A stretch of DNA of 64,000 nt from Bryoerythrophyllum caledonicum. Taxonomy: Eukaryota; Streptophyta; Bryopsida; Pottiales; Pottiaceae. Location of the stretch: positions 18,697,406-18,761,405 of the forward strand of contig OZ020514.1 of NCBI GenBank assembly GCA_963971425.1. The letters are read 5' to 3'. A program made the position numbers and the translations under genes. Each line of letters begins with the position of its first letter. The stretch's first letter is position 1. This document shows positions 32,086-45,085 of the stretch, piece after piece. The notes beneath the pieces were generated by a model, which worked only from the letters and a program-made list of their open reading frames with translations, was not told the DNA's origin and ran no database searches.

Positions 32086-35000
32086 TCACACCTTGTACTC
32101 CTTGCATCCGTTCCCCGAAGTCCTCGTTATGAAGTCCTCTTCATTTAAGGTTTGAAGTTGAACAGAATTATTGGAGAAGACTTCCTTCACGAGGTAGGGA
32201 CCTAACCAAAAGGCATCAAATTTCCCTGGAAAATCCATGCGGCGCGCGTCTTGGAGTAGCGCAAGCATTCCCGGTTGTAGTGAGCGGACTTTGTTGCGCC
32301 TATCGAACGCAATTTTCTTGCGGCGCTGAATGGCCTCCATGTGTTGTGCACTAATACGTCGCCGCTTATCCAATTCCTTCGGGTGGCCCAATCGATCAGA
32401 AATTGAGGCAGCGATTGGCCACCTCCCAGACACTGCAACTCGGAGAGAAGGTATTTCTAGCTCGATGGGGAGAATGGCTTCCATACCATAAACTAAAGAA
32501 AATGGGGTGGCCTGGGTGGTGACCTTAAAAGTGGTTCGGTAAGCCCACAAGGCCGCTGGGAGTTTTGTATCCCAATCACGTTTGGAGTCCACGACCGTCT
32601 TGCGTAAAATATTCACCAAAGTTTGGTTAACACGCTCGGTGTGGCCATTGGTTTGGGGGGTGGTTTTCCGGTGATTAATCCTAAACTGAGTTGTCATGGC
32701 CGCAATCACTTCATTCAAGAAATGTTTGCCATGGTCACTGATGAGGATTTTTGGACATCCAAACCGTGTGATAACTTGTTCAAACAAGAACTTAGCGGCG
32801 TGGTTGGCGTCATTGGTTCGCACGGCCTTTGCTTCGGTCCATTTGGTGAGGTACTCGGTAGCGACCACTATGTGTTTCATTCCATTGGAAGAACTAGGGT
32901 GAACCTCACCGATATAATCAATTCCCCATTTTTCAAAGGGAAGCAAGGGAAGTGAAACTCTCAAAGGCAAGTTGAGCCGGAGATCATTCCTAGCGTACCT
33001 TTGGCATGCGTCACAACGTTGGGCATACTCGTGGGCATCTTGGAAAAGCGTAGGCCGATAGTAGCCTGCACGGAGTACCTTTTGGGCTGTCAAGGCTCCA
33101 GAAAAGTGGCCACCACACGCGTTGTCGTGGCAGGCTCACAAAATCGTGGGTATTTCCACGGTTGAAATACACCAGCGAAGGAGGCCATCTATTCCACGAT
33201 GATACAACTTTCCACCCACTATGGTGAAATGACGACTATGGAGGCGGACCTTTCGCCTCTCATTTTTGGACAAGGTCTCAGGTAGGCGGTGGGTGGTAAG
33301 GAATTCCGCTACTAGGCCATACCATGCAGGAATAGATGAAACTTTAAATAAAGTCTCATCCACTAATGTCTAATCGATGGGGACCGCTCCAGGTTCTTCG
33401 GATAAGCGTGAGAGGTGGTCCGCCTGAAGGTGCATTCTTCCATGCCTATATTCTACCGTGTAATTGAATTCCTCCAACAACAAGACCCACCGGGCTAGTC
33501 GGCCGCTTAAGTTTGCTTTGTTGACCAGATACTTGATAGCCATATGGTCTACATATAAGACCATCAGGTTCAAAAGAAGGTAGTGTCGGAACTTCTTCAC
33601 GGAGAAAACCATTGCAAGACACTCCCTCTCTGTGGTGGAGTAATTTCTCTCTGCGGGGTTCAACTGTCTACTTGCAAAAACAATTGGATGGTCCTTGTTT
33701 TTATCTCCTACAGCTTGGCAGAGTGTACTACCTATCGCCACCGATGATGCATTGCAGAAGACATGGAAGGATAAATCCCAGTTTGGAGGCCTCAGCACTG
33801 GATACGAGCTAAGCTCGGTTTTTAAGACATCGAAGGCTTGTTGACACTCCGGAGTCCACTCAAATTTTACCTCCTTTTGCTGAAGTCTAGTAATGGGCAT
33901 AGATTTTGTGGCGTAGTTATGAATGACCTCACGATACCACCGTACATGTCCAAGAGTCTTCTGAATTTCCTTGACGTTCCTAGGAGGGGGCAATTCTACT
34001 ATGACTCTCACCTTCTCTGGATCTGGCTCTCTACCATCTTTAGAAACCACAAAGCCAAGTAGGACTCCCTTCTCTACTGCCAAGAAGATCTTCTCTAGAT
34101 TTAAGGCTATTCCCGTGCATCTACAATGCTCAAAGCTCTCCTTGACACACTCAAGGTGGGAATCCTTCGAGGATTGGGTGCTAAAGTCATCAATAAAGAC
34201 CGTCATAGACTTGTGTAAGAGATCGGAGAACGCGTAGGTCATTGCTCTCTGGAAGGCGGCTGGTGCATTGCACAACCCAAATGGCATCACTAAATAAATG
34301 AAGGTTCCCCAAGGAGTAGTGAACGCCGTCTTATGGTAATCCTCATGTGCTATGGAAATCTGGTTGTAGCCTGAATACCCATCCATGAAGGTGTACAACT
34401 CATGACCGCCGACCTCTTCTAAAATGGTGTTGATAAATAGGAGGGGGAAATGATCCTTCTGAGTGTGTTGGTTTAATTTCCTAAAATCGATACACACTCG
34501 AAGTTTTCCATTTTTCTTTTTGACCAACCCATGGGGGAGACCCAGTCAGATATTTCCACTGGTTTGATAAATCCCGCTTGCAGAAGCTTTTCTAATTCTG
34601 CCTTCACTATTAGCTGGAGGTTGGGGTTCATTCGGCGTTCCTTTTGTCTAATGGGAATCGTGTTTGGAAGAAGGGGAATGTGATGTTGGGTCACCTCTGG
34701 GGGAATTCCCTTAAGATCCTTGTAAGACCAAGAAAAGACATCACGATATTCTAGGACTAAATCCTTATACTTGGCCATCTCTTCCTCACTTAATCCTACC
34801 CCAACCTTAATGCTACGGTTTCCTTCTCCTTCACGTGAGACATCCATCAATTTCCAATCTTGGGGGTGCACATGGGGTTGTTGAGTAGGGCCTTTGTACC
34901 AATCTCTAGGAATTGGAGGATATATTGGGCCTAAACCTCCAGCTAAAATACTAGAGGATGTCCTCTTAAAATGAAGAGATGGATTGAGAGTCCCTTCGTC

Positions 35001-35750
35001 CACCAAGACCTCTAACTCTTGAGTTTGTGTGCCCTCAACATCCATGCCGAATGCCTCTCCCAATTCCAAGTCATCTAACAGAGGAACAAAGCCTTGCTCT
35101 AATTCCGACCCCACGAAGATACCTTCCATAAAGTTTACTGAAAGAGCCTCCTCCGCGCTTGAGATGGGATGTTCCTTTAACCATTCTACATACTCCTTGG
35201 TTAGGGCCCATTCGTAAAGGCCTGGACCCAGACTCTTGAACGGAACTTCGTGGGCCTCTACTGGATGGATTCTATCAACGGCTTCATGAGGTAAAAACCT
35301 CACCTTCTTCGGGGGAACCTTTGTCAACACTTCCCTTGACTCATCCTCAAAAGGGCTATGGCATCCACGACAAAATCCGTACTTCAAAGGCTTGATATCC
35401 ACCTCCGTGAGGTTATGTGGCGGTCCATAGGTAATGTGAGGCCTAAGGCCTCCCCAATCTACACGAGCATTAGCAACTCTCAACCATGGACGGCCTAACA
35501 ACAAGGGATAAGTTTCCTTGTTGGAGCGCATTCGAAGTACTTGGAAGGTGAGAAAATACTCTTCCCCCCCTGTGATGACCTTACAATTACTAATTTGGCC
35601 TAAAGGTGCTTCTGCACTTTGGTTGGCCATGTTGATGATGAAAGGTGAGGGTTCCGTGATGTCTAGGCCCAATTTCTCCATGGTGGAGAGAGGCATAATG
35701 TTTAACCCACTACCACCATCTACCAATACATGGGGTACTATTTTGTCCAC
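32086..35750 (-). pseudogene. pol: Element B pol: protease, RT, RNase H, integrase
   Basis: Protease loop VLVDGGSGLNIMP (Asp-Gly-Gly instead of Asp-Ser/Thr-Gly, a variant known in some plant Gypsy elements) near 35720; linker; RT with VFIDDF near 34195; RNase H with VFCNASS near 33755, where the usual catalytic Asp is Asn; integrase with the zinc finger (ACHDNACGGH, CDACQR) and D, D, E (WGIDYIG, ISDHGKHF, HTERVNQ); then FPGKFDAFWLGPY, a GPY/F module without a chromodomain. There is one frameshift near 34525, right after WVSP, and stops at about 33365 and 33133. It is dead as a polyprotein. Confidence 0.92.
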
Positions 35751-35932
35751 GATGGAAACTTCAATTGTGCATGCCCGAACCTCGATGGTAGGTTAGGTAG
35801 ACTTAACACGGGCAGCTAGTTTAACCTAGGCCCTGGGCCGCCGTTTTACTGGGGTTCCAGTCCTGAGAGCTCTTCTCATGGGAGGAGAGACTTCTAACAA
35901 TTGGGCAATAGTGATGTCGGCCTTAAGACGAC

Positions 35933-38059
35933 CTAAGTCCGCCCACAAATCATACGAGAGCCCGTCACCACACTTTTTGCAGTGAGAGGAGGTGGTCTAA
36001 GCTTCGGAATGGGAATCTGTGGCCCTTCCCACTGTTCACTGAGTGGAGGAGCATGGTTCCAAGGCCTAGAATTTCCTTGGGTGGACCTAGAGGTTGCCCG
36101 TTGAGTGTTTTCTATTGCCTCTCTCGTGGTCTCATTTAAGTGAGAGAAATGTGGTGAATCCTCATCAGAGCTATCACTATCCTCTGGTATAGGTGGAGGA
36201 GGGCTAGAATATTTAGGATCACGACGATTGGCCCTTGTTTGCACTGCTAGAGCAGGCAGCACACAATGTTGCTCCTCACGAGATGAACTAACCTCGTGGA
36301 AAACCACATTGAGCTCCGTGAGAGTGGGGGATTGTTCAGATACAACCTCACTTGAGACTGTAGCAAAACGGACGTCTTGTGGTCCTTGGTTTTGTTGTCC
36401 ACCTTGAGGTGGTCCTTGGTTTAGAGGAATGTAACCACCCTTGGTGTTCACTCCCATTGGAGGGTTTTGATTCTGGCGGTTGTTATTGTAATCGTAATAG
36501 AGGCTAGGGGGTCTAAGTGTGTTATCAAAGGCAGGATTACGGGCCCCCTTCAAGTGATCTTGGGCTTGCTATTGGTAATTCCCTGGCGGAAAGGTCATGG
36601 GAATTACCTTATCCGGCCTACGGCATACATGGGTAGGGTGATTGCCGCCACAATTTCCACATACTACACCACTCTCTATCCAACACTGCCCAATTGCATG
36701 TCTACGCCCACAAACGCTGTGAATCTCGTGACGTGGTTTTTGTTGGCCTGCGAAACCTGGACTAGGGGACACATAACCTTGTTGACCCTAGTTAGGCCCT
36801 ACTTGCGGTGGGTTCCTATGAGGAGGCACATATGGCTGCTGACTAGGGTGGTGTTGTTGTGCAGATGCTCCCATGGTGCAAAATGGACTAGTATGGCCAT
36901 GTTGGCCACATTGAGCGCACCAAGGTCCTGAATCATGTTTACCAGACTCTATCGGTGGGGGTGGTTGGTTAGGATTTTGGTTCCTAATCAACATAGCCAT
37001 TTGATCTTGCATGGCTTTAATTTGTTGGACCAACTGATTTTGGAACCCTTGTTGACCTTGGAGGACCTCATTCCTAAAATCATCCTTCCACGTGGTTCCT
37101 TCAACTGGATAAGTGATTTGAGAGAGAGGGGCGGGCGCTCTAGCATTCAAGGGTGGAGCATAAGAATTCCACATGGGGACAGGCATACCTAAGGTGCCTT
37201 GAGCAGATTCATGGGCTATCTCTTTTCCCTTAGCGTGAATAGGTATGAAACTAGGAATGTGGTGCTCTTCCTTCCTCCACAACCTCTCATGATCTCTATC
37301 AATCCGCTCTATCAGCCTAGCTTGATCTTTAGCGACCGCTAAAGAAGCGGGGCGTGCCCTAAGGATTTCTCGAATGGTAGTCTCATTGTTAAACCCTTGG
37401 ATAAAGAATTGAGTCAAGGTATCGTCGGTGAGGAGGTTGCCTACAAATCTAGTGACCACTAGCTCAAACCGGCGAATGTACGTGGTAATATCTTCACCTT
37501 GTCCCTGGCGCAAGGCTGCTAAGGCAGTGAGGGCATTACTTTGCCCTACTTTGGGCCTAAAGTTCTCCAAAACGCCCTCATAAGACTATCTCAGCTGTCA
37601 AAGGTGTTAGGAGGATGGTTTCTATACCATTCGTAGGCGGCATCCTTCAATGTGCAAGAGAACCAAACTAAGTAGTAGCCCGGGTCAGTGATAAGGCAAG
37701 TGGTGAGGAGCTCCAAGAACCGCTCTACATGAGCAGATGGGTCTTCATCCTTGGTTCCTTTTAAGATAGGCAAATTTGGGGGCATAGGAGCTGCCTGCAA
37801 CCCAATGGGTACTACGATGGGCAAACCCCTTGGTTGAACCAAGGGATTGATAGGAATGGCATCCGGAGGAGGTGGCCCTCCAAAATCCATAGTGGAAGGT
37901 GGTGGAGTGCCCTCACGTCGAGTAGCACCCACGAAATATTTAGGATCTAGAGAAAAAATAGGCAATAAAAGTCTAGGTGAGAGAAGAGGGATAGGTTGGG
38001 CTTCTAGATGTACTTCTAAGAATCCCTCGGAGATATCCACCGTATTGTCACTAGTATTC
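35933..38059 (-). pseudogene. gag: Element B gag, main part
   Basis: From the C3 junction the frame reads NTVDISEGFLEVHLEA through a gag capsid region (FSCTLKDAAYEWYRNHPP, near 37650), shifts frame at about 37580, and continues (TLTQFFIQGFNNETTIREIL). A zinc knuckle WCAQCGQHGHTSPFC lies near 36910 and a second CCHC-like motif (VCGNCGGNHPTHVC) near 36640. In-frame stops occur near 36787 and 36567, and another at 35933 before the protease. The N-terminal codons are on the far side of the C3 insertion (61335-61419). It is a Gypsy-type gag, clearly inactive. Confidence 0.8.
38055..38059. repeat. Target site duplication of unit C3, left
   Basis: TATTC, identical to 61335-61339. Confidence 0.85.
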
Positions 38060-39367
38060 TGTCGTAGTTTGTAGAGTCAATATTTCTCCGGAATGCACTC
38101 AATCGTCACCAAGTACTTCCATAGTAAACCACTCCGGTTTCGTTCCCACAGAGATCTATTTATCCTTTCAAATTATCCAAAACCTTTAAGCTATCGATCA
38201 CCTAGGTTAGTTATTCTATTCCGTAAAGGAACCGGATCCTTAAACCGTAAACCAGTTTCCGGAACTTATCCAGAATGTACCGGAACTAGTTTCCGGAAGT
38301 TATGTATAGTTGTTTCCGAAAATGATTTCCGGCAGACTAGGTGGGTAGTTTGATTTACCTCGGTTCCCCCCCTAGAGCAACTTCTGGAAGGTTTAAGCAA
38401 GTGACCCGAAGGCCACTGATCCTATTTTGTGTAAGTGGTCGGATTCCCCACTGCCTTGTGACTTTAAGTGGCTAGACACCCGCTGCCCCGGATTTTATAG
38501 TGCACGGACAATCACTCTCCTCCTAAACTACTAACCGGTGAGGTGGTGTTGATTCTAGACTTAACTCTCACGACATCCAGAAGGCCTTCCGGATGCGGTC
38601 ACACAAAGGTAAGTCCGGACTACAACGACGTTCCGGTAGCACTTTCGTAGCACTCTGAAGATAGTGATATTGTTTTACTTGGGAGGAGTCCTTCTAGACT
38701 CACATAGCAGGTTTTTCCTATCGTGGGGGTAAGCTCCGGTTTTGGGACTGGAATCTTGGTTCACACGGGATATTCCGTGATCTAGAGACTACCAGGAACA
38801 CCTCTGCTATATATCTCTTCCCCTCCTGGTTCTCCTGGAACGCCTCTGCAATCTCCTCCAGTTATTCCGGACACTCCCCTGCTGGAAATCCAAACCGGCT
38901 CACTCCTTAGTACATCAAAACATCTTTCTCTTCACAGAAACGTACGTAATACGTACTACAGCAACGGACCTTGTACCTTACAAAAGAACATCATATGTCG
39001 CACAAACTAGGTAGCAAATCTAGTGATAGCTCCGGAATATATTCAAACATAAGGAAAAATAAGATCCTGAGTTGAGAAAACTCATTATACTAAGTACTAG
39101 GAAATCAACCTGATCCCCGCACTACCTTATCTGCGAGAAATCCGGAAAAACTAACCTAGAAAATCTTATCCCTAAAGGTCTGGGATTTCAAACCTGAGAT
39201 CCGAAAATTTTGGATCTTTGATCCGATTTTTCGGCCGGCCACAATTCTAAGTTTTCAGTTTTGACAGACAGGTCGGTAGCCGGGTGCAATCTGGAGCCCA
39301 ATTGTTAACCGCTACTACAAGTCTGAGGACCGGTAAAACAAATCTTCTAACAACACTAATAATCTAA
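38060..39367 (-). other. 3' noncoding part of unit C3
   Basis: Reverse-orientation match to 23041-24354, rich in CCGGA and TCCGGAA. No gene. Confidence 0.7.
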
Positions 39368-40726
39368 CTACGGAGTCTTCTTGTTCCGTCCACTCCGGCG
39401 CATCGGCGATGCTTCCACGGTCTGCTTCGTGCCACCTACCTTGTTCGGAGTTGGATCCGGTACTAGTCCACTTCCGGAAGCTGGAGCTTCCGGCTCCGGT
39501 TGGTCGGTTGAAGTTGCCGCCTACGTGCCCTTCTCTGGTGTACCGGTGGTAGTCCCCTCTGCTGTCTTGGGGCTGGCGGCAGCATCCAGATAGCCTCGGG
39601 ACAGGGGAGAAGTAGTCTTACGGCGACCGGAGGTAGGTGGAGAGAGATGAATCCAGAAGCCAGGAGACGGCTCCTGGAACAGTGCTGAAGGAAGAGGGGT
39701 CTTCCTGGACGTCATTGGACTGTTGGGAGGGGCCCGGCTCTGTGGTCTGGGAGGATTTGTTTCCGGTGTTGCCACCGGCTCCTCCATAGGTTCTTTACCC
39801 TTCCCGCAGGGTTCCGGTGCCTGCTGTAAAGGTCCGGTCGCCTCCGAGGAAGATGTAAGGTCGATGGTAGGGTTGGGTGCCGCCGGCTTCTCTGAAATGA
39901 CGGAACTGGCTGCGTTGTTTGCCAGTAGTTGCATCTCTCCCCATGCCTTCTCCATCTTCCGGCCGTGGTCAAGAAGAAAATGGATGATCTGGCCCCGGTT
40001 CACCTCACCTTCCTTCTCCAAATACTCGGTGAAGAGAATGCTCCGGTTGACAGTGTCAACCGGAAAACTCAGAGTTGTCCGTACCTCACCTAGGGCTTGA
40101 GCGGAGGCAACCGCTTTGTCTTCCGTTGTCTTCCGGAGTACTTGGGCCTCCTCCAGGGCTGCGTCCGCCTTTGCCAGTTCCTGCTGCATTTTCGCCCGGG
40201 CTTGAAGAAGGGTTCAATGCTGTGCTTCCATCTGCTCGAGCCGGAAATCGCTCTCCCCTAGGGTCTTCAATCGAGGCAGGATCTCCTCCGAATTCTCAAT
40301 CCGGAGCTCCCCCATGACGGTGTATATTAGGGCGGTGCTGTCATTCAGGTGTTGGTTGATCCGGGTGGCTCTCCATGCGACATGTTGGAGTAGCTCCATG
40401 ATGTCCTCCTTGTTACTTCCGATGAGTGTTGGAAGATCCGGAGTTGGACATCGCCCTGGCCGCTTCGAAGGCCCCGCTCCAGCATCATCTTCAGCTTCCG
40501 GAGTGTGGTCTAGACGGGTGGGTGGGGAACGCGCCGGTGGGGATTTCGGCTGTGCCGAGCGACTCCTCTTCCACGGCTGGGGTGCTTGCGCCGGAGCGGT
40601 CTCCGTGTCTTCATCCTCCTCCTCCTTATCATCAGCCTCAACCCCTCCGTACCTTTGAATGGTGAGCAGGGTCTATTACTCGTCATGCTCTTCCGGTTTA
40701 AGTAACTCGTGCCGGTGGTAGAGGTG
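39368..40726 (-). pseudogene. Unit C protein in C3, C-terminal two thirds
   Basis: Continues the frame from 60157 after element A. It reads YHRHELLKPEEHDE, then two adjacent stops (TAA TAG, in the place of EQ-type codons in C1), then QRYGGVE, an acidic and Pro-rich linker, the helical region (MELLQHVAWRATRINQHL), a TGA near 40215, the coiled coil with the conserved FPVDTVNRSILFTEYLEKEG, a TAG near 39522, and a basic end RRSGRNKKTP before the TAG at 39368. No frameshift was seen. Every stop can be explained by a C-to-T change. Dead copy of the C1 gene. Confidence 0.75.
40722..40726. repeat. Target site duplication of element A, left
   Basis: AGGTG, identical to 60157-60161. Confidence 0.9.
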
Positions 40727-42713
40727 TGTAGCGATGGTTTTCACCACTCTAAGAAAACACCCAAGTGTACCCACACCTCATAGGATTCGTTACGGGGATG
40801 ATCATACGCCTAGTTTTAAGTATTTGGAGATTAATTGTGTCGTTAAAGCTATCTTTTTAGTTAATTCTTAAGGTTATCTATCTATTTTTAGGGAATTAGG
40901 GCGGTTAGCATCACTCTTAAGGGATCCACCCACAAAGTCTAATCCCAAAGGATCTCTCGTGCCTTAAGACGGAACATTAGTCCTTCTAAGATTGTGCTTA
41001 TGCCACTAATCCTTAAACACTTGCCACACTGGGCTAATGGAAGTTTCCATTAAGTCTCATTGCATTGGTTCTTTTAATTACAATCTTTAAGAATTCAAAT
41101 TCTTACCTCATGCAAAATTGCTCCACTTTTCACGTCCGTCCACTAAATCCACGTAATCACGTTCTTAAGACAAGGATTAGTCTCAAAAATCACATACACA
41201 AGTTAACTTAAGTCTTAAGGAATTTCAGCTCTTAAGTCTCCACTTAAGTTCACCTTTCCACAATTATCCCTTAAAGACCACGGTGTTCCACACTTACTCG
41301 TACCACTTAGTCTTTAAGATGTCTGAATTTTACTTAAGACTTCGCTCTTAGTTGACTCCATGTTCTTAAGAACACAGTTTCTGTCCTTGAGTTCTTAAAC
41401 ACTCACTTACTCAATCGGGACTGATTCTTAAGAACCTGTACTGTCTAGACCAATTCAGCCCTACAGTGTTCTTAAGTTTCTGTCTTAAGACTTCCAGAAT
41501 CGGGAATGCATCTCACTGAATGCAAATGATGTCCCATATTCTCACTCATACGGATCTTAAGTCCCAGCCCTTAAACTTAAGGGTCTACTGGTACTTAAGA
41601 TCTCAATCTTCATAAGCTTATGTATCCAAACTTGGACTTAAGATTCTTAAGTTTCTATGTTCTGTTCTTAAGTCTTTCTTTGGGATTTATTCCTTATTTT
41701 CTCTCTTATGCTAGATTCTTTTAAATACTCACAACTTAGCCTACCTTAGAGAATCCATTCTATTAAGGTTAGACTTAATGCCAATTTTTTGTATGCATAA
41801 TATGACACTCTTGCCATGCATCAAGGTATGCCACTCTTGATGTTTATTGCATCAAATTGCATTAACATGAATAAGAACTCCATTCTTATTCTTATGATAC
41901 TCAAGTTATGCTCACTCACACTCGAGATCTTATTAAGTACTTATGCATCACACATCTCATGTACTAAGTCACTTAATTTCACATTATCTCCATTAATCTT
42001 CACACTCATGATTAATGCTCCAACACACACACAAGGTCACACACACGACCTTAGTAGTTAGGGTATTTCCCTAACTTATTTCATGAAGAATAAATATACC
42101 ATGCATTCATGCATAGGAATTTTATCCACAATTAATACCTAATGCATGCACTTGTATTTACAACACACAATGTCAAATTTATGCAATGAAGTTCACATAA
42201 TATTGCAATTATACATATAACTCAAGTCACAAGACTCTACATATGCAAATTCAATAACAATTATATATTCATATATAAAATTAAATACTCTTACAACATT
42301 AAGAGTCATCAACTAGCTCTTTCACCTAAAGCTAGGGCTCACTCCAACCTTCCTTCAAGGAATTTCTATGGTAATGGCCAAGAATGCTAAAAATTCAAGC
42401 TAGTCATTCTACTCAACATCCAAGAGGCACACCTCTTGGCAAGAGGTTTTTCCTATCATTAACCATTAAGATTAATTCCACTAAATCTTCACATCTCTTC
42501 ATATCTATTCATGAAAAGGTACAACCTATCCAAAGGGTGCGAGTCCAACCCTTTTCCCATTATTTCCTTATTCTTGGATATGAATAGGTACTTTCCACCT
42601 AATTATCTACTTAGTGTAAACTTAATCATTAATTTTTTAATTCTCCATATATCTACAACCCTTTTTACACTTAATTTTTGGAAAAAAGCTAATTTTGTCA
42701 TTTTGGCTCTACA
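40727..42713 (-). mobile_element. Element A 3' LTR (left copy)
   Basis: Starts TGTAGCGATGG and ends CTCTACA in plus orientation. It differs from the other LTR at 41793 (A/G), 42679 (T/C) and 42710 (T/G). About 19 copies of the palindrome CTTAAG lie between 40865 and 41670. Small frames inside are identical in both LTRs and have no coding character. Confidence 0.95.
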
Positions 42714-42728
42714 TAGCCCTCCTCTTAG
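42714..42728 (-). promoter_or_regulatory. Polypurine tract of element A
   Basis: On the minus strand CTAAGAGGAGGGCTA directly precedes the 3' LTR start TGTAGAG. This is the plus-strand primer position. A2 has a similar tract before its LTR. Confidence 0.75.
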
Positions 42729-43014
42729 CTTGGAGACGTCCTCGTCGACTTCAACGACCTTGGTCCTTGAACTTGATCTTTTGCACTCCATCTTCCTTTC
42801 AATCATTTTTCTCGTAGTCTCTTTATGCTCCATGTAGCATTTTTTCTTTCTTGTCTTTCTCCTTTAAGAATTGTTGATATTCTCCATTTGCTTTCCATTG
42901 TTCTCTTCTTTAATAAGTATGTCTTATACATACTTGGCTTCAAGTTTCTCCTTTTAACTTAACTCTTTTAGTTAAGTCTTCCACTTTTATACTTCCATAA
43001 TTTTTTCATAATAA

Positions 43015-43040
43015 TTTTTTTTTTTTTTTTTTTTTTTTTT
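43015..43040. repeat. Poly(T) run of 26
   Basis: Twenty-six consecutive T on the plus strand (poly(A) on the coding strand of element A). Confidence 0.95.
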
Positions 43041-43160
43041 AGCTTCGAATTTTCCATTCTCTTTTAAATCTTCATTTTTATTTTTTATTGCTTTTCAAAT
43101 TTTCCTCTTCCAATTTAATTTTTTCTTCCATATCTTCCTCTATACTTCACTTACAATCAT

Positions 43161-43208
43161 TTTTTATTTTATTTTATTTTATTTTATTATTATTATTATT
43201 TTATTTTC
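43161..43208. repeat. TTTTA / ATT microsatellite
   Basis: TTTTA repeated about five times, running into ATT repeats. Confidence 0.9.
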
Positions 43209-43476
43209 TTTTTACTTCATTCACCATTTTTTCAAATTTAGAAAATTAGCACTCATTAGTCCTCACATCTCTTGATTAGCAAATTAATAGTGCATCTAAT
43301 TACTAATTCTAGATTACTAATTTTCTTTTCACTCTTCTATTTCTATTTTTTCTAACTTGTGTGAGCTATCCTATCATACAATTTAAGTAGTGTGTTATTA
43401 CTTCACTACTAATCGTGTTATCTACATCACTCACATTGTTTTACTTTCATAGCCTCTTTGCTTTATCTCTCAATAT

Positions 43477-43616
43477 TATCATGTTCTTTCTTATTTTTCC
43501 CTTCCATGATACTCTCTCCTTATAGTTATCATGTTCTCTCCCTCTTATTTTTTCCTTTCATGATAATCTCTCATTATAGTTATCATGTTCTCTCCCTCTT
43601 ATTTTTTCCTTTCATC
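43477..43616. repeat. About 54-bp tandem repeat, 2.6 copies
   Basis: Units starting TATCATGTTCT at 43477, 43527 and 43581. The second and third are nearly identical; the first is four bases shorter. Confidence 0.85.
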
Positions 43617-45085
43617 TATATGCATTTTTTTTAATTTTTTTTTTTTAAATTTTTTTTTAAAAAAAAACTATTTTATTTTTTATTATTTTATTTTATTTTT
43701 TATTTTTACAAATTCAATTGAATTTGCTCTTCCCTTAAGATACTATCCCTCCACATATTCTTAAAACTCTCACTACATCAAAGTCTTAAGATTTTTGTTT
43801 TATCCAAAGTGTAACTGACTTTGGTTTTATTCTTAAGGAGACTGACTCATAACAGGTTTTTTAAGAACTGACTTACTTAAGGAAAATAAGGATTAACCTA
43901 TTTGTTCTTTTCCTTTAAGGAACTATATCTCTCTTACTCGTCTGATTCTTAATGTTCTAGTCTGCTCAAGGTTGTACCTTAAACTCTCACTTCTCTTAAG
44001 GTCACGGGAAGAAATGATCTCACTCAAAACAGTGTGTTTAAAGAATCTTACAAACTTATACTTGAAAGAGATCTTCGCTAAAAACTTGAACTTGAGGAGT
44101 GGTACTTTAAAGGATAAACTTACTACATACTTTTTAAGTAGGAAAATTATCTGTTCTTTCAGCCTATTCGTTTCTTCCCGAACTGGTTCTTAAGTACGTA
44201 CAGACAGAGCTCTGTCTGTATTGACAGGTTCCATATTTTGCCGCAAGTCTCAATCTCTTTAAAATCCGTTTTTCCTTCCAATTTTCTTCCCTAAGTTCCT
44301 CGTACCGCTTTGCTCATGACTTGTGCTTCATTGTGCTTCACATTATGAAAATTTGGTGTACTTATATCTCTGGATAATCGAAACAATAAGTGGAATTTTT
44401 ACTTTCCAGCCATAGCAGGTTCAGCATTTGTCCCATATCGTTTGGTGAGGCTCCTCTGGCTCACGATATATAGGCTGACGAACCTCCAACCCACATCTAG
44501 CAGGCCTTGGTGGTCTGGTTGACGTGTGACGCGGGTATATACTGTCGTGGCAACCTCCGGGTGCTAGTGCCGGGTATGTACCATCATACGCGGCCTACCC
44601 CACCACGCTTGACTAGGGTGTTGACTTCTGTAGTTACAGGCAGTTCAACAATTTTTATTATTTTTTTTTCACTTTACTGCACAGTGTTTCTTTCTTTGTG
44701 TGTACACTTCCAAGTCACCGAACCTCTTTTCAGCATACTTCCACTCTTATGTTTTTTGTAGTAATCTCATAGTTGTTCGTCATTCTCCAACAGTTACTCA
44801 TTTTAATTAGTTGTTGACTTCATTTTGTCGTGTTCATAATCTTATGACACCGTCTCATACAGCTAATATCATTCATATTTCCAGAAGTAGATTGCAACTT
44901 TACAATGCTTTGTTCAGTCTTTCAACATCAGCTATCAGCTCATTATCATGGCTTCCATAACAAGCCATATTCTGAGTCTTGAAGCTGCAAACGCCTAAGC
45001 TTTAATTGCCACCTCAAAATCACAAAATTCCATCTTAGTCCTTACATTGTCTGCACATAGCTCCTCCTAAAAACCTTATGTCTAC

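Larger units (their letters stand above)
42729..45085 (-). other. Element A spacer between ORF-X and the 3' LTR
   Basis: 2.36 kb without a gene. Very pyrimidine-rich on the plus strand, with a T26 run, TTTTA/ATT microsatellites and a 54-bp tandem repeat. CTTAAG words are again frequent at 43730-44200. Nothing else is recognised. Confidence 0.7.

Noticed and set aside
41816..42061. Small frames repeated identically at 41816 and 59259 (also 42384 and 59827)
   Set aside because: They are simply in the two LTR copies of element A; the composition is noncoding.
44507..44761. Hydrophobic frame in the element A spacer, possible envelope-like piece
   Set aside because: The hydrophobicity comes from T-rich noncoding sequence, and it is on the strand opposite to the element's genes.
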